Positions 7,608 through 17,155 of a stretch of 60,708 nucleotides of DNA are shown piece after piece; position 1 is the stretch's first letter; each line of letters begins with the position of its first letter. The notes beneath the pieces are model-generated. The model saw only the letters and a program-made list of their open reading frames with translations. It did not search any database and had not been told where the DNA came from. Position numbers and translations under genes: made by a program. This stretch comes from Thalassolituus sp. UBA674 (lineage in GTDB: Bacteria > Pseudomonadota > Gammaproteobacteria > Pseudomonadales > Oceanobacteraceae). Location: the NCBI GenBank assembly GCA_002298335.1, contig DBNK01000003.1, positions 189,145 to 249,852 of the forward strand, in the 5' to 3' direction.

Positions 7608-9238
7608 TGAGTATTATGAAGAAAAAACTGTTACAGGTTTTACCGACGCTGCTGTTCATCCTGTTTAATCAGCCGTCTTTTGCGATTGAACTGCAGTCTG
7701 CACCAGAAGCCGAAAAAATGGCCACGATCGACGCAACCAACAATTCCGATGTGTATGGGAGTTGGTTGTTCAACGGTGGATTCCAGTCCGCCGAGTTTAC
7801 TGGTATCAACCCTGGCTACCGGATCTCTCAGGGGGATACTCTGATGGTTCAGCTCTGGGGAGGAATTAATGTCCAGCAGGAGCTGATTGTTGATGCTCAA
7901 GGCAATATTTTTGTTCCTGAAGTGGGTCCGGTCAAGGTTCTTGGTGTAGAGAACCAACGTCTGAACGAAGTGGTTCTGAAGTCCATTAACCGTGTCTATA
8001 AGTCCAACGTTGAAGCTTACGTAACGTTGGCCTCCAGTCAGAAAATCAAAGTGTTTCTCTCAGGGCTGGTTGAAAATCCCGGACTCTATGAAGGCCAGAG
8101 TGCGGACAGTGTTCTGCGCTTTATTGATCAGGCTGGTGGTATCAAAAAAGATCTGGGCAGTTACCGGAATATTCAGGTTAAACGTGCCGGAAAGGTTATC
8201 CGGGATATTGACCTGTATGAGTATCTCTCTGCCGGTACTATGACCGATCTGCAGATGCAGGATGGTGACGTAATTTTTATCGGTCGCCGTAATGGTGAGG
8301 TATCTGTTGAAGGTGAAGTATCCTTCTCGGGTCGTTACGAGCTGAAAACCGGTACCACCTACCTGAATGAAGTGGTCGGTGCCATGGTGCGCAATGAAAA
8401 GGCCACGCATGTCACCGTGGTGCAGCCGGAAGGTCAACAGATTGATGCACGTCAGTACGCACTGAGCGAAACGGGAGATGTGGTTGTCCGTCCGGGGGCT
8501 CTGATCAAGCTCAGCTCACAATTGCGTCAGAAGAGCATCAGCGTAGAACTGATCGGTGAACATGACTCCCCGGGAGAGATTATCCTGCCCTGGGGTGCCA
8601 GCCTTAAAGACCTTCTGGACCAGATTGAATACACGTCGCTGTCAAACGCCAGCGCTATTCAGCTGTACCGTAAATCCGTTGCAGTCCGTCAGAAAGAAAC
8701 ACTGGATGCCTCGTTGACCGCACTGGAGCAGAGTGTCCTGACGGCACGTTCGGGGACGGTGGAAACGGCTCAATTACGTAAGACTGAGGCAGAAATCGTT
8801 CTGAAATGGATTGAGAAAGCCCGTGAGGTACAGCCCCGTGGTCAGGTTCTGCTGAGTCAGGACTACGATCCCTCTGCTATTCTTTTACAGCAGGACGATA
8901 AAATCGTCATCCCGCCACGTCGTAACCTGGTCATGATTCACGGTGAAGTCTGGTTCCCGACTGCGATTTCTTATGAAAAAGGGCAGTCTGTCAAAGGTTA
9001 TGTTGCTCAGGCCGGCGGTGCGACAGAAGACTTGGGTAAAATGAATGTATTACTGATGAAACCTAATGGTTCATTTGTTTCAGCTAATGGTGAACTGAAA
9101 GATAAGCGTTTTGTTGATCCGGGTGATGAAATTTTTGTTCTGGCTAAGCCAGACTTCAAGTCACTGCAGGTAACCAAAGATATTACCCAGGTGATTTATC
9201 AGATCGCCGTGTCAGCTGCTGTTGTTCTTGCCCTGTGA
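7607..9238 (+). CDS. kpsD: Capsule export periplasmic/outer-membrane protein KpsD
   Basis: This polysaccharide export protein (Wza/KpsD family) is thought to complete the path across the periplasm and outer membrane. The 543-residue product has a Sec signal peptide (KKKLLQVLPTLLFILFNQPSFA) with no lipobox, then a polysaccharide export domain (YRISQGDTLMVQLWGGINVQ, about residues 65-150), and several SLBB-type repeats such as FLSGLVENPGLYEGQ and IHGEVWFPTAISYEKGQ. The length is close to E. coli KpsD. The ATG at 7607 overlaps the kpsE stop by one base; an ATG at 7616 is an equally possible start. Confidence 0.88.
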   Translation: MSIMKKKLLQVLPTLLFILFNQPSFAIELQSAPEAEKMATIDATNNSDVYGSWLFNGGFQSAEFTGINPGYRISQGDTLMVQLWGGINVQQELIVDAQGNIFVPEVGPVKVLGVENQRLNEVVLKSINRVYKSNVEAYVTLASSQKIKVFLSGLVENPGLYEGQSADSVLRFIDQAGGIKKDLGSYRNIQVKRAGKVIRDIDLYEYLSAGTMTDLQMQDGDVIFIGRRNGEVSVEGEVSFSGRYELKTGTTYLNEVVGAMVRNEKATHVTVVQPEGQQIDARQYALSETGDVVVRPGALIKLSSQLRQKSISVELIGEHDSPGEIILPWGASLKDLLDQIEYTSLSNASAIQLYRKSVAVRQKETLDASLTALEQSVLTARSGTVETAQLRKTEAEIVLKWIEKAREVQPRGQVLLSQDYDPSAILLQQDDKIVIPPRRNLVMIHGEVWFPTAISYEKGQSVKGYVAQAGGATEDLGKMNVLLMKPNGSFVSANGELKDKRFVDPGDEIFVLAKPDFKSLQVTKDITQVIYQIAVSAAVVLAL

Positions 9239-9274
9239 TTCTTGGGTGATGTGTTGTGAATATGTGGAGGTAAC

Positions 9275-10300
9275 ATGATTTTTACAGAGAAATCGAAACG
9301 GAAAGGGATCATTCTGGCCGGTGGCACCGGTACACGTCTGTACCCTCTGACTAAATCCGTCAGCAAACAGCTGATGCCGGTTTATGACAAGCCCATGATT
9401 TATTACCCTCTCAGCACCCTGATGCTGGCAGGTATTACCGAGTTTCTGGTGATCACAACCCCGGATGATTCGCAGAATTTCCGTAACCTGCTGGGTGATG
9501 GATCTGACTGGGGTATCAAAATTGAGTACGCGGTTCAGCCAAGTCCGGATGGGCTGGCACAGGCCTTTATTATCGGTGAAGAATTCATTGGTGATGCGCC
9601 GGTTGCCCTGATTCTGGGCGATAACATGTTCTTTGGTGAAAATATGTCCAAAGATATGCTTCAGGCAACCTCAGACCAGACCTGTGGTGCGACCATTTTT
9701 GGTTATCACGTCAACGATCCCAGTGCCTATGGCGTAGTTGAATTTGATGCATCCGGCAATGTGTTGTCTCTTGAAGAGAAACCAGAAAACCCTAAATCTA
9801 ACTACTCAGTTCCGGGTTTGTATTTCTATGATAACCGGGTAGTGGAAATTGCCAAAAATGTGAAGCCTTCCCCCCGGGGGGAGCTGGAAATTACGGATAT
9901 TAATAAGGTTTATCTGGAAGAAGGTTCGCTCAAAGTTCAGGTTCTCAGCCGTGGTACCGCCTGGCTGGATACAGGGACGCACGATACGCTGCTGGATGCT
10001 GCTCACTTTATTGCCACTATCGAAAAACGTCAGGGTCTGAAAGTCTGCTGCCCGGAAGAAATTGCTTTCCGTCTTGGTCTTATTGATGAAGATAAGCTTC
10101 ATGCGCTGGCAGAAGCTCTGCGTAAAAACGGTTATGGAAAGTACCTCTTCAATGTCCTGAAAGAACACGCCAACACTCCGGTTGATCCGGAAGACTTTGC
10201 ACCTGAACGTTTTGGTCGACGGGCAGAGGATATGCTCAGGATGAACCTGAAGAATAAAGCCATGAAAAAGAAAAAGCAGAAACTGAAGGAGTCAAAATGA
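9275..10300 (+). CDS. rmlA: Glucose-1-phosphate thymidylyltransferase
   Basis: RmlA (RfbA) joins dTTP and glucose-1-phosphate to give dTDP-glucose, the first step to dTDP-L-rhamnose. The nucleotidyltransferase motif ILAGGTGTRLYPLTKSVSKQ is near the N-terminus, with VALILGDNMFFG and the WLDTGTHDTLLDA segment further in. A good ribosome site (GGAGG, five bases from the ATG) supports the start. The usual enzyme is about 290 residues; this one is 341, with an extra C-terminal tail that ends in a lysine cluster (MKKKKQKLKESK). The stop overlaps the rmlC start by four bases. Confidence 0.95.
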   Translation: MIFTEKSKRKGIILAGGTGTRLYPLTKSVSKQLMPVYDKPMIYYPLSTLMLAGITEFLVITTPDDSQNFRNLLGDGSDWGIKIEYAVQPSPDGLAQAFIIGEEFIGDAPVALILGDNMFFGENMSKDMLQATSDQTCGATIFGYHVNDPSAYGVVEFDASGNVLSLEEKPENPKSNYSVPGLYFYDNRVVEIAKNVKPSPRGELEITDINKVYLEEGSLKVQVLSRGTAWLDTGTHDTLLDAAHFIATIEKRQGLKVCCPEEIAFRLGLIDEDKLHALAEALRKNGYGKYLFNVLKEHANTPVDPEDFAPERFGRRAEDMLRMNLKNKAMKKKKQKLKESK

Positions 10301-10845
10301 AACTCATTCCTACCCGGATACCTGATGTCGTTGTTGTTGAACCGCAGGTCTTTGGTGATGAACGCGGTTTTTTCATGGAGACTTTCCGAGCATCGGTTAT
10401 GGATGAACTGACCGGAGGTAAGCCTTTCGTACAGGACAATCACTCCAAATCCACCCAAGGTATTCTGCGCGGCTTACACTATCAGATGCAGAATACACAG
10501 GGGAAACTGGTCCGTGCTGTGGCAGGCGTCGTTTTTGACGTAGCCGTCGATATGCGACGCAGTTCTCCGACTTTCGGGCAGTGGGTTGGTGAGATTCTCT
10601 CCGCTGAGAATAAACGTCAACTTTGGGTGCCGGAAGGCTTTGCTCACGGGTTCTATGTCCTTTCGGAAAGTGCGGAATTCGTGTACAAATGCACCGATTA
10701 TTACGCTCCGGAGTACGATCGTTCTCTTCTATGGAATGACCCTGAGATTGGCATTGAGTGGCCATTGGTCAATGGCCAGCCTCCCATGCTTTCGGCAAAA
10801 GATGAAGCCGGTAAACGATTTGCTGAAGCAGATACGTTTGACTGA
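10297..10845 (+). CDS. rmlC: dTDP-4-dehydrorhamnose 3,5-epimerase
   Basis: RmlC epimerises C3 and C5 of dTDP-4-keto-6-deoxyglucose. The 182-residue length and cupin-fold motifs are typical: DERGFFMETFR, the catalytic histidine in GILRGLHYQMQNTQGKLVR, the aspartate in VAVDMRRSSPTFGQW, and WVPEGFAHGFYVLSE. Its ATGA overlap with rmlA and the following rmlD show one rhamnose operon. Confidence 0.97.
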   Translation: MKLIPTRIPDVVVVEPQVFGDERGFFMETFRASVMDELTGGKPFVQDNHSKSTQGILRGLHYQMQNTQGKLVRAVAGVVFDVAVDMRRSSPTFGQWVGEILSAENKRQLWVPEGFAHGFYVLSESAEFVYKCTDYYAPEYDRSLLWNDPEIGIEWPLVNGQPPMLSAKDEAGKRFAEADTFD

Positions 10846-10871
10846 AATAAACTCACAACAGGAACCAGAAG

Positions 10872-11750
10872 ATGCGGGTACTGGTGACAGGAAAAAACGG
10901 CCAACTTGGATGGGAACTGACCCGTCTCCAGCCTGATGGAGCAGAGCTCCTGGCTTTCAATTCATCCGAACTGGACATTACAGATTCGGACACTGTCTCT
11001 TCGATTATCAATCAGTATCAACCCGATGTTGTGATAAATGCAGCAGCATACACGGCAGTTGATAAAGCAGAGTCTGATCAGACGGCAGCCTATGCGGTCA
11101 ACGAAACCGGTGCCGGAAATCTTGCCAAAGCGTGCAAAGCAGTTTCTGCAAAACTGATTCATGTCTCAACTGACTTTGTTTTTGGTGCGACCAAAAATAC
11201 CCCTTATGATCCTGCTGATCCAACCGATCCACTGGGCGTTTACGGTGCAAGCAAGTTAGCCGGTGAACAACAGGTTGCAGGTATCTTGGGGGAGAACAGC
11301 AGCATAGTAAGAACGGCCTGGGTCTACAGTGTTCACGGTAATAATTTCGTGAAAACCATGTTGCGTCTGATGAAAGAAAAAGAGCAGTTGGGTGTGGTTT
11401 CTGATCAGGTGGGCACTCCGACCTCAGCCAGGAATCTCGCTGCAGCACTCTGGAAGCTCGCAGACCGTATGCACAGTGGTGAAACGATTCAGCCCGTGTA
11501 TCACTGGAGCGACCTGGGAACGGCCAGCTGGTATGACTTCGCAGTTGCAATCCGGGATGAGGCATTGCTGCTGGGGCTTCTGGATAAAGAAATACCGGTT
11601 AATCCGATCTTTTCCAGTCAGTACCCGACACCGGCAAAAAGGCCCGCCTACAGTGTTCTGAATACGGCCGCACTGAGGAACGATCTGAATATTGCCGGCG
11701 ACCACTGGCGTAAAGCACTCAATTCAATGTTAAAAGAACTCGTTCAATGA
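10872..11750 (+). CDS. rmlD: dTDP-4-dehydrorhamnose reductase
   Basis: RmlD reduces dTDP-4-keto-L-rhamnose to dTDP-L-rhamnose with NAD(P)H. The 292-residue short-chain dehydrogenase starts with the nucleotide-binding VTGKNGQLGWEL, carries STDFVFG and the catalytic YGASKLAGE (Tyr-x3-Lys), and ends with the family-typical RPAYSVLNT region. It lies 26 bases after rmlC and its stop overlaps the rmlB ATG. Confidence 0.96.
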   Translation: MRVLVTGKNGQLGWELTRLQPDGAELLAFNSSELDITDSDTVSSIINQYQPDVVINAAAYTAVDKAESDQTAAYAVNETGAGNLAKACKAVSAKLIHVSTDFVFGATKNTPYDPADPTDPLGVYGASKLAGEQQVAGILGENSSIVRTAWVYSVHGNNFVKTMLRLMKEKEQLGVVSDQVGTPTSARNLAAALWKLADRMHSGETIQPVYHWSDLGTASWYDFAVAIRDEALLLGLLDKEIPVNPIFSSQYPTPAKRPAYSVLNTAALRNDLNIAGDHWRKALNSMLKELVQ

Positions 11751-12832
11751 AAACTCTTCTTGTGACCGGTGGCGCCGGTTTTATTGGCTCAAACTTCGTT
11801 CTTTACTGGCTCAAAACCTACCCCCAGGACAAAGTTATCGTCCTGGATGCACTGACCTATGCAGGTAACCGGGATAACCTGGCAAGTGTTGAAAATCATC
11901 CGGGCTTTCGTTTTGTGCATGGTGATATCTGCGACACTCCGTTGGTCGAAACGCTGCTGACTGAGCACGGCGTTGATAATTTGGTCCATTTTGCTGCTGA
12001 AAGCCATGTCGACCGCTCGATTACCGGTCCGGATGCTTTTATTGAAACCAACATCATGGGCACCTACAGCCTTCTGAAGGCTGCGAAAAAAGTCTGGATT
12101 GATGGACCGAAAGCGGCAGGAGAGAGCGCCAAACCGCACCGTTTCCATCATGTCAGTACTGACGAAGTCTACGGAACACTGGGACCGGAAGATCCGGCTT
12201 TCAGTGAGATGACGCCTTACGCACCTAACAGTCCATACAGCGCCAGTAAAGCTGCTTCTGACCATCTGGTGCGTGCGTACCATCATACCTACGGTCTGAA
12301 TGTCACAACCTCTAATTGTTCTAACAACTACGGCCCGTATCACTTCCCGGAAAAGCTGATCCCGCTGGTGTTGACCAATATTCTGTTTGATAAACCCCTG
12401 CCGGTTTATGGTGACGGTATGCAGATCCGCGACTGGCTTTATGTTGAAGATCATGCCCGTGGAATCGATCTCGTCATTCAGAAAGGTCAGTTGGGCGAGT
12501 GTTACAACATTGGTGGTGTGAATGAGTGGGCGAATATCAACATCGTCAAACTTATCTGCTCCCTGATGAACGAAGCCTTCAGTGTTCGTCCTGAACTGGC
12601 TGAAGCATTTCCTGCCGCTGCGAGTGCGATTTCAGGCAACAGCGAGTCTCTGATCACCTATGTGACAGACCGTCCGGGGCATGACCGTCGCTATGCGATT
12701 GATCCGACCAAATCGCAGAACGAACTCGGCTACAAGCCTGAATACAGTTTTGAGATGGGAATCAAGAAAACCGTTGACTGGTATCTGGAGAACCCGGTCT
12801 GGTGGCAGAAGTTGCTGGAGAGAAAGTCGTAA
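11747..12832 (+). CDS. rmlB: dTDP-glucose 4,6-dehydratase
   Basis: RmlB converts dTDP-glucose to dTDP-4-keto-6-deoxyglucose, the second rhamnose step. The 361-residue extended SDR enzyme has TGGAGFIGSNFV for NAD binding, FAAESHVDRSI, the catalytic STDEVYG and YSASKAASDH segments, and YGDGMQIRDWLYVEDH. The order here is rmlA-rmlC-rmlD-rmlB, different from the common rmlBDAC. It overlaps rmlD by four bases and its TAA shares one base with the start of the large glycosyltransferase gene, tying rhamnose supply to chain synthesis. Confidence 0.97.
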   Translation: MKTLLVTGGAGFIGSNFVLYWLKTYPQDKVIVLDALTYAGNRDNLASVENHPGFRFVHGDICDTPLVETLLTEHGVDNLVHFAAESHVDRSITGPDAFIETNIMGTYSLLKAAKKVWIDGPKAAGESAKPHRFHHVSTDEVYGTLGPEDPAFSEMTPYAPNSPYSASKAASDHLVRAYHHTYGLNVTTSNCSNNYGPYHFPEKLIPLVLTNILFDKPLPVYGDGMQIRDWLYVEDHARGIDLVIQKGQLGECYNIGGVNEWANINIVKLICSLMNEAFSVRPELAEAFPAAASAISGNSESLITYVTDRPGHDRRYAIDPTKSQNELGYKPEYSFEMGIKKTVDWYLENPVWWQKLLERKS

Positions 12833-15800
12833 TGCGTTCGTTGTTTGCGAAGAAGAAAGTTTTCCCTGAATTGTATCTTAAAACCTTTAATCGTGATTTT
12901 TATCGTCAGGTTTACTTTCACGAACATCAAGGGAAAAAAATCCAGGAACATTTTCTGGAAAATCTGGAAAGCCGTAAGTTTGATCCATCCCCACTTTTCA
13001 ATCTTGATTGGATCTGTTCCAAAACGGACCTTACTCCTCATGAGGTAATGGTCCATCTGGCTGAAGATCCTAAGTTCGCTGATCAATATCAGTCTGTAAG
13101 CTTGGCTGTTCTGCGTCATTTTGATATCGAACCGCGGGAAAAGTTGGTAAAAGACATCGCCAAATCCCGCAGGCTCATCGATAGTGGTTACTATCTTGAC
13201 CGCTATCCTGACGTAGGGGGCAGCTGGATGACCCCTTACCTTCATTACGGTATTTTCGGGTGGAAAGAAGGGCGCTGGCCTAATAGCGAGTTTGATTCTG
13301 CTTTTTACCTAACTCGATATGAAGATGTAAAAGATCTTAATATCAATCCTTTTGTCCATTATTGTGAGTTCGGGCAGGCAGAAGGTCGCTTTCCGAATGC
13401 AGATGTTGAGAAAGTCTGGATTGAAAAGAAAGAATACGAAAAACGCCTTCAGGTAGCGCGTGTATTTGACCCTGTTTTTTATCTCAAGGAAAATCCCGAT
13501 GTACGGGAAGCTGGTATCGACCCGATAGAGCATTTTAATGCTGCAGGAGACTCTGAGCTAAGACGTCCGAATGCCTATTTCTATCCCGAGTACTATCTGC
13601 AGAAAAATGAAGATGTGCGCAATGGTCCATTACCTCCATTCGCTCATTTCAGGGAATTCGGCTGGAAAGAAAAGAGACCACATTTTGCAGATGATGCTTA
13701 TATTCAGGCATACGCAGAGAAACGGGCTGAAGAGGCTCGGCAGAAAGAAGAAGAAGAAATTCGTCACAGGGAAGAAGCTGAGCGACTTGCACGTGAGCGT
13801 CAGAATACACCCGCTCAGGTTCTTTTTGATGCTGAATATTATCTGAGGGAAAACCCCGATGTTGCTCAGGCAGGTGTTGATCCTGAACATCATTACTACT
13901 CCTCAGGTGAGGCAGAGGGACGTTGCCCTAATCCCTATTTTTCACCTATGTTTTATCGTCGCCTCAGTGCTGATGTGCGTGCTGCCGGTATCCCGTTATT
14001 TTCTCATTATGCAGGTTTTGGCTTTTGGGAAGGTCGGTTAGGTGCTGCCTGCGATCTGCGTACTTCTTCCTATGTTAAAAAACCGCTGCTATTTGTGGGG
14101 CACGATGGAATTCAGGCAGGTTCTGAAGTTGTATTGCTCGAAGTCATTAAATGGTTCTATCATCACACTGACCGGCGTATTAAAACACTTCTCCTTAGCC
14201 CGGGGCCCCTGGCTAACCAATATGCAGAGTATTCTGATTGTTACGTTCTGCCAGATTACAGCGTTGACTGCAATGAGGATCTGGCCGCCTTTCTGAAGGC
14301 TGACTTCGAATTCTGCTATATCAACACGGTGGTTGCCGGTCAGTTATTCCGTATGTTGAGTGACTGTGATATCACGTTGAAAGGTGACGTGATTGCGCAT
14401 GTTCACGAGATGGAAAAGGTCATCCGTGAAAATGAAGAGTCCTTTGCGCTGCTCAAAGAACGAGCCTGTCACTACATCTCTGCCTCACCAGCATCCAGTC
14501 GCGATATGGTGGAACATTTTGGCATTGCACCGGAGGACATCACCACCGTACCGGCATTCATCCGCATTATTGATCCTGAAGGTTCTCGTCTCAATGAACT
14601 GCGCTCTGAAGCCCGTACTGAACTGGGTATTCCTGAGGATGCATTTGTCGTCGCAGGTTGTGGCACTGTGTACTGGCGCAAAGGTCCGGATATCTTCCTT
14701 GATTGTGCGAAAGCGATTTGTGCCGAACAGGGTGATGTTCATTTCGTCTGGATTGGCCCGGGTCCTGATCTGGATGCCACCATCGATTCGATCCCTGAAG
14801 AGTTAAAAGAGCGTATTCACTTTGTGGGTGGTAAAGACCACGCCAGTCAACTTCTGGCTTGCGCGGATCTGTTCTTCCTGTCATCCCGCGAAGACCCCTT
14901 CCCATTGGTCGTCATGGAGGCAGCACAGCATGCTGTCCCGAGCCTGTGTTTTGATGAAGCCACAGGCATCACCGATTTCATCCTGGACGATGCCGGCTAT
15001 ACAGTACCAAGTATCAATACAGACGATGCCATCACGGCATTGCGCGTTATAACCAGTGATCGTGAGGATGTTGTCACCCGCGGTCGGGTGGCCCGGGAGC
15101 GCGTACTGGACAAATACACCTCCGAGAAGCAGTGTCTCAATATCTTCAACAGCATTCTGGAGCATTCTGGTTATACTCCATCAGTCAGTGTGATTGTGCC
15201 GTTTTACAACCATGAGAAATTCGTGGGAGAGCGACTGGACACGGTTCTAGGACAAAGTATCAAAGATATCGAGGTTATCCTCATGGATGACCTCTCCACG
15301 GACAACACAGTCGCTGTGGCCAGTGAGTACCTTTCTGATCCGAGGGTCAGGATGGAAGCCAACACCGTCAACAGCGGCTCACCGTTCAAGCAGTGGAAGA
15401 AAGGGTTAGGGCTGGCTCAGTCAGAACTGGTGTGGATAGCCGAAGGCGACGATGCCTGTGACCTGAATTTCCTGTCGACTCTGTTGCCGTATTTCGACGA
15501 TCAGATGATGGCGATTGCATCAGCAAAAACAGAGATCATCGACGAACACAGTACCCTGAAAGCGGGAGTGCTGATGACCTACCTGGATTCAGCCTATCAG
15601 GATAAATACCGTTCCTCCTTCCGCCTGGATGGCTTTGATACCATCAATCAGGATCTTGGTGCTGTGTGTACTCTGGTTAACGCCAGTGGTCTGATTCTGA
15701 GGAAGCAATGCCTCAAGCCAGAAGTACTGGATGAAGCCGGTGAGTTCAAGATGTGTGGCGACTGGTATCTTTACATCAGCATGCTGCGTCACGGCAAGCT

Positions 15801-17151
15801 CGCCTACGATGTTACCACGACCAACTATTTCCGCCGTCACAGTGCCTCACAGGTTAACAAAGTCGAAGGTACCGATGTCTACTTTATTGAGCGCTACCGG
15901 ATCACCCGCTATGTGGTCGAGAACTTCTGCGTTGACCGCCGGATGATTAATAAGGCTTTCAAAGCCATTGATGGAGAATGGGCGCGATTCCTCCATAAAC
16001 CTAAAGAAGGCGGCCTGGAAGACTACTACGACAAGCAGTATCTCACCAAAAAAGCCAAATACAGCAAGAAGAATAACCTGCACGTTGCCTTCTATGTCCA
16101 TGGCATGCTGTTCTCTAAAGGTGGCATTGAACGTCTTGCTGCGGATATTGCCAACTACCTTGCGGAGCGTGGCTATAAGGTCACTATTTTCTGCCGTCAG
16201 TGGGGTAAAGCATCAGCCAGTGTGTATCCGGTTTACGATAATGTTGATGTGGTTGGTGTCTTTGATGAAAACCAGCAGGCGCAGGGCATACTCAACTTGC
16301 GTACCGAACTTCTGCAACGTGAGGTTGACCTGTTTATCCCGATGCTGTCTGAATGGCTGTTTGCCCCCATTGTCGCCGCGACCGAATACACGGGTGTCCC
16401 TGTGGTTGTATCCGAACACAACGACCCCTGGAAGATTGAAGAACTCTGGTGGAGTCACGAGGACCGTGTGGAATGCTTTAACAAGGCCGAGAAGATCCAC
16501 CTTCTTCTGAACGGATTTACAGAATCCCTGCCGGAAGATCTGAAAGAAAGGGCCGTCATCATCCCCAACGGCATTAACATGCCCGATGTGGTCAGTGATT
16601 ACTCCGGGCGCGAAAATCTGATTGTTGCTATAGGACGTCTTGCGCCACAGAAGCGGTTTGACCGTTTGATAACGGCCATTGCGCGCATCCAGAAACAACT
16701 CCGCGAGCAAGGCTGGCAAACCGAGATCTGGGGTGAAGGTCAGCTGAGACAGGAACTGGAAGAGCAGATTGCCGATCTGGGCGTTGTGGATCTGGTTACC
16801 CTCAAAGGCGTGACATCCGACATCAGTACCGTACTGAACCGTGCTGCCATCAATGTCATGCCCTCTGAGTTTGAGGGCTTCGGGATCGCTTTGGCTGAAG
16901 CCATGTCTTATGGTATACCTTCAATTGCTTATGCGGACTGTAATGGCCCGAATGAGCTGATCAGAAACGGACAGAATGGCCTCCTGGTGAACGACACGAC
17001 CGAACTGGCGACAGAGATTCTGACCCTGATTGAAGATGAGGCGAAGCGCATCAAAATGAGTAAAGATGCGCTAAGCAAAGCCAAAAAATATGATAAGAAC
17101 AAAGTATTCCGACAGTGGGAAACCCTGGTCAACAGCTTTGTGAAAGGATAA
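12832..17151 (+). CDS. Giant GT4-GT2-GT4 glycosyltransferase with N-terminal repeats
   Basis: The 1439-residue product has four parts. Residues about 116-403 hold six copies of a 35-residue repeat of the form FDxxYYLxxNPDVxxAG, PxxHYxxxG, xEGRxPN, split by an acidic/basic coiled-coil-like stretch near 290-325. Residues about 416-779 form a GT4-like domain (WRKGPDIFLDCAK; SREDPFPLVVMEAAQ with an E-x7-E pattern). Residues about 783-1080 hold a GT2 domain (VSVIVPFYNHEKFV; MDDLSTDNT). Residues 1082-1439 form a second GT4 domain (SEFEGFGIALAEAMSYG). It probably adds several sugars of the repeat unit in the cytoplasm. The ATG at 12832 has GGAGAG upstream. Sugar specificity cannot be read from sequence. 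Confidence 0.88.
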   Translation: MRSLFAKKKVFPELYLKTFNRDFYRQVYFHEHQGKKIQEHFLENLESRKFDPSPLFNLDWICSKTDLTPHEVMVHLAEDPKFADQYQSVSLAVLRHFDIEPREKLVKDIAKSRRLIDSGYYLDRYPDVGGSWMTPYLHYGIFGWKEGRWPNSEFDSAFYLTRYEDVKDLNINPFVHYCEFGQAEGRFPNADVEKVWIEKKEYEKRLQVARVFDPVFYLKENPDVREAGIDPIEHFNAAGDSELRRPNAYFYPEYYLQKNEDVRNGPLPPFAHFREFGWKEKRPHFADDAYIQAYAEKRAEEARQKEEEEIRHREEAERLARERQNTPAQVLFDAEYYLRENPDVAQAGVDPEHHYYSSGEAEGRCPNPYFSPMFYRRLSADVRAAGIPLFSHYAGFGFWEGRLGAACDLRTSSYVKKPLLFVGHDGIQAGSEVVLLEVIKWFYHHTDRRIKTLLLSPGPLANQYAEYSDCYVLPDYSVDCNEDLAAFLKADFEFCYINTVVAGQLFRMLSDCDITLKGDVIAHVHEMEKVIRENEESFALLKERACHYISASPASSRDMVEHFGIAPEDITTVPAFIRIIDPEGSRLNELRSEARTELGIPEDAFVVAGCGTVYWRKGPDIFLDCAKAICAEQGDVHFVWIGPGPDLDATIDSIPEELKERIHFVGGKDHASQLLACADLFFLSSREDPFPLVVMEAAQHAVPSLCFDEATGITDFILDDAGYTVPSINTDDAITALRVITSDREDVVTRGRVARERVLDKYTSEKQCLNIFNSILEHSGYTPSVSVIVPFYNHEKFVGERLDTVLGQSIKDIEVILMDDLSTDNTVAVASEYLSDPRVRMEANTVNSGSPFKQWKKGLGLAQSELVWIAEGDDACDLNFLSTLLPYFDDQMMAIASAKTEIIDEHSTLKAGVLMTYLDSAYQDKYRSSFRLDGFDTINQDLGAVCTLVNASGLILRKQCLKPEVLDEAGEFKMCGDWYLYISMLRHGKLAYDVTTTNYFRRHSASQVNKVEGTDVYFIERYRITRYVVENFCVDRRMINKAFKAIDGEWARFLHKPKEGGLEDYYDKQYLTKKAKYSKKNNLHVAFYVHGMLFSKGGIERLAADIANYLAERGYKVTIFCRQWGKASASVYPVYDNVDVVGVFDENQQAQGILNLRTELLQREVDLFIPMLSEWLFAPIVAATEYTGVPVVVSEHNDPWKIEELWWSHEDRVECFNKAEKIHLLLNGFTESLPEDLKERAVIIPNGINMPDVVSDYSGRENLIVAIGRLAPQKRFDRLITAIARIQKQLREQGWQTEIWGEGQLRQELEEQIADLGVVDLVTLKGVTSDISTVLNRAAINVMPSEFEGFGIALAEAMSYGIPSIAYADCNGPNELIRNGQNGLLVNDTTELATEILTLIEDEAKRIKMSKDALSKAKKYDKNKVFRQWETLVNSFVKG

Positions 17152-17155
17152 CAAT

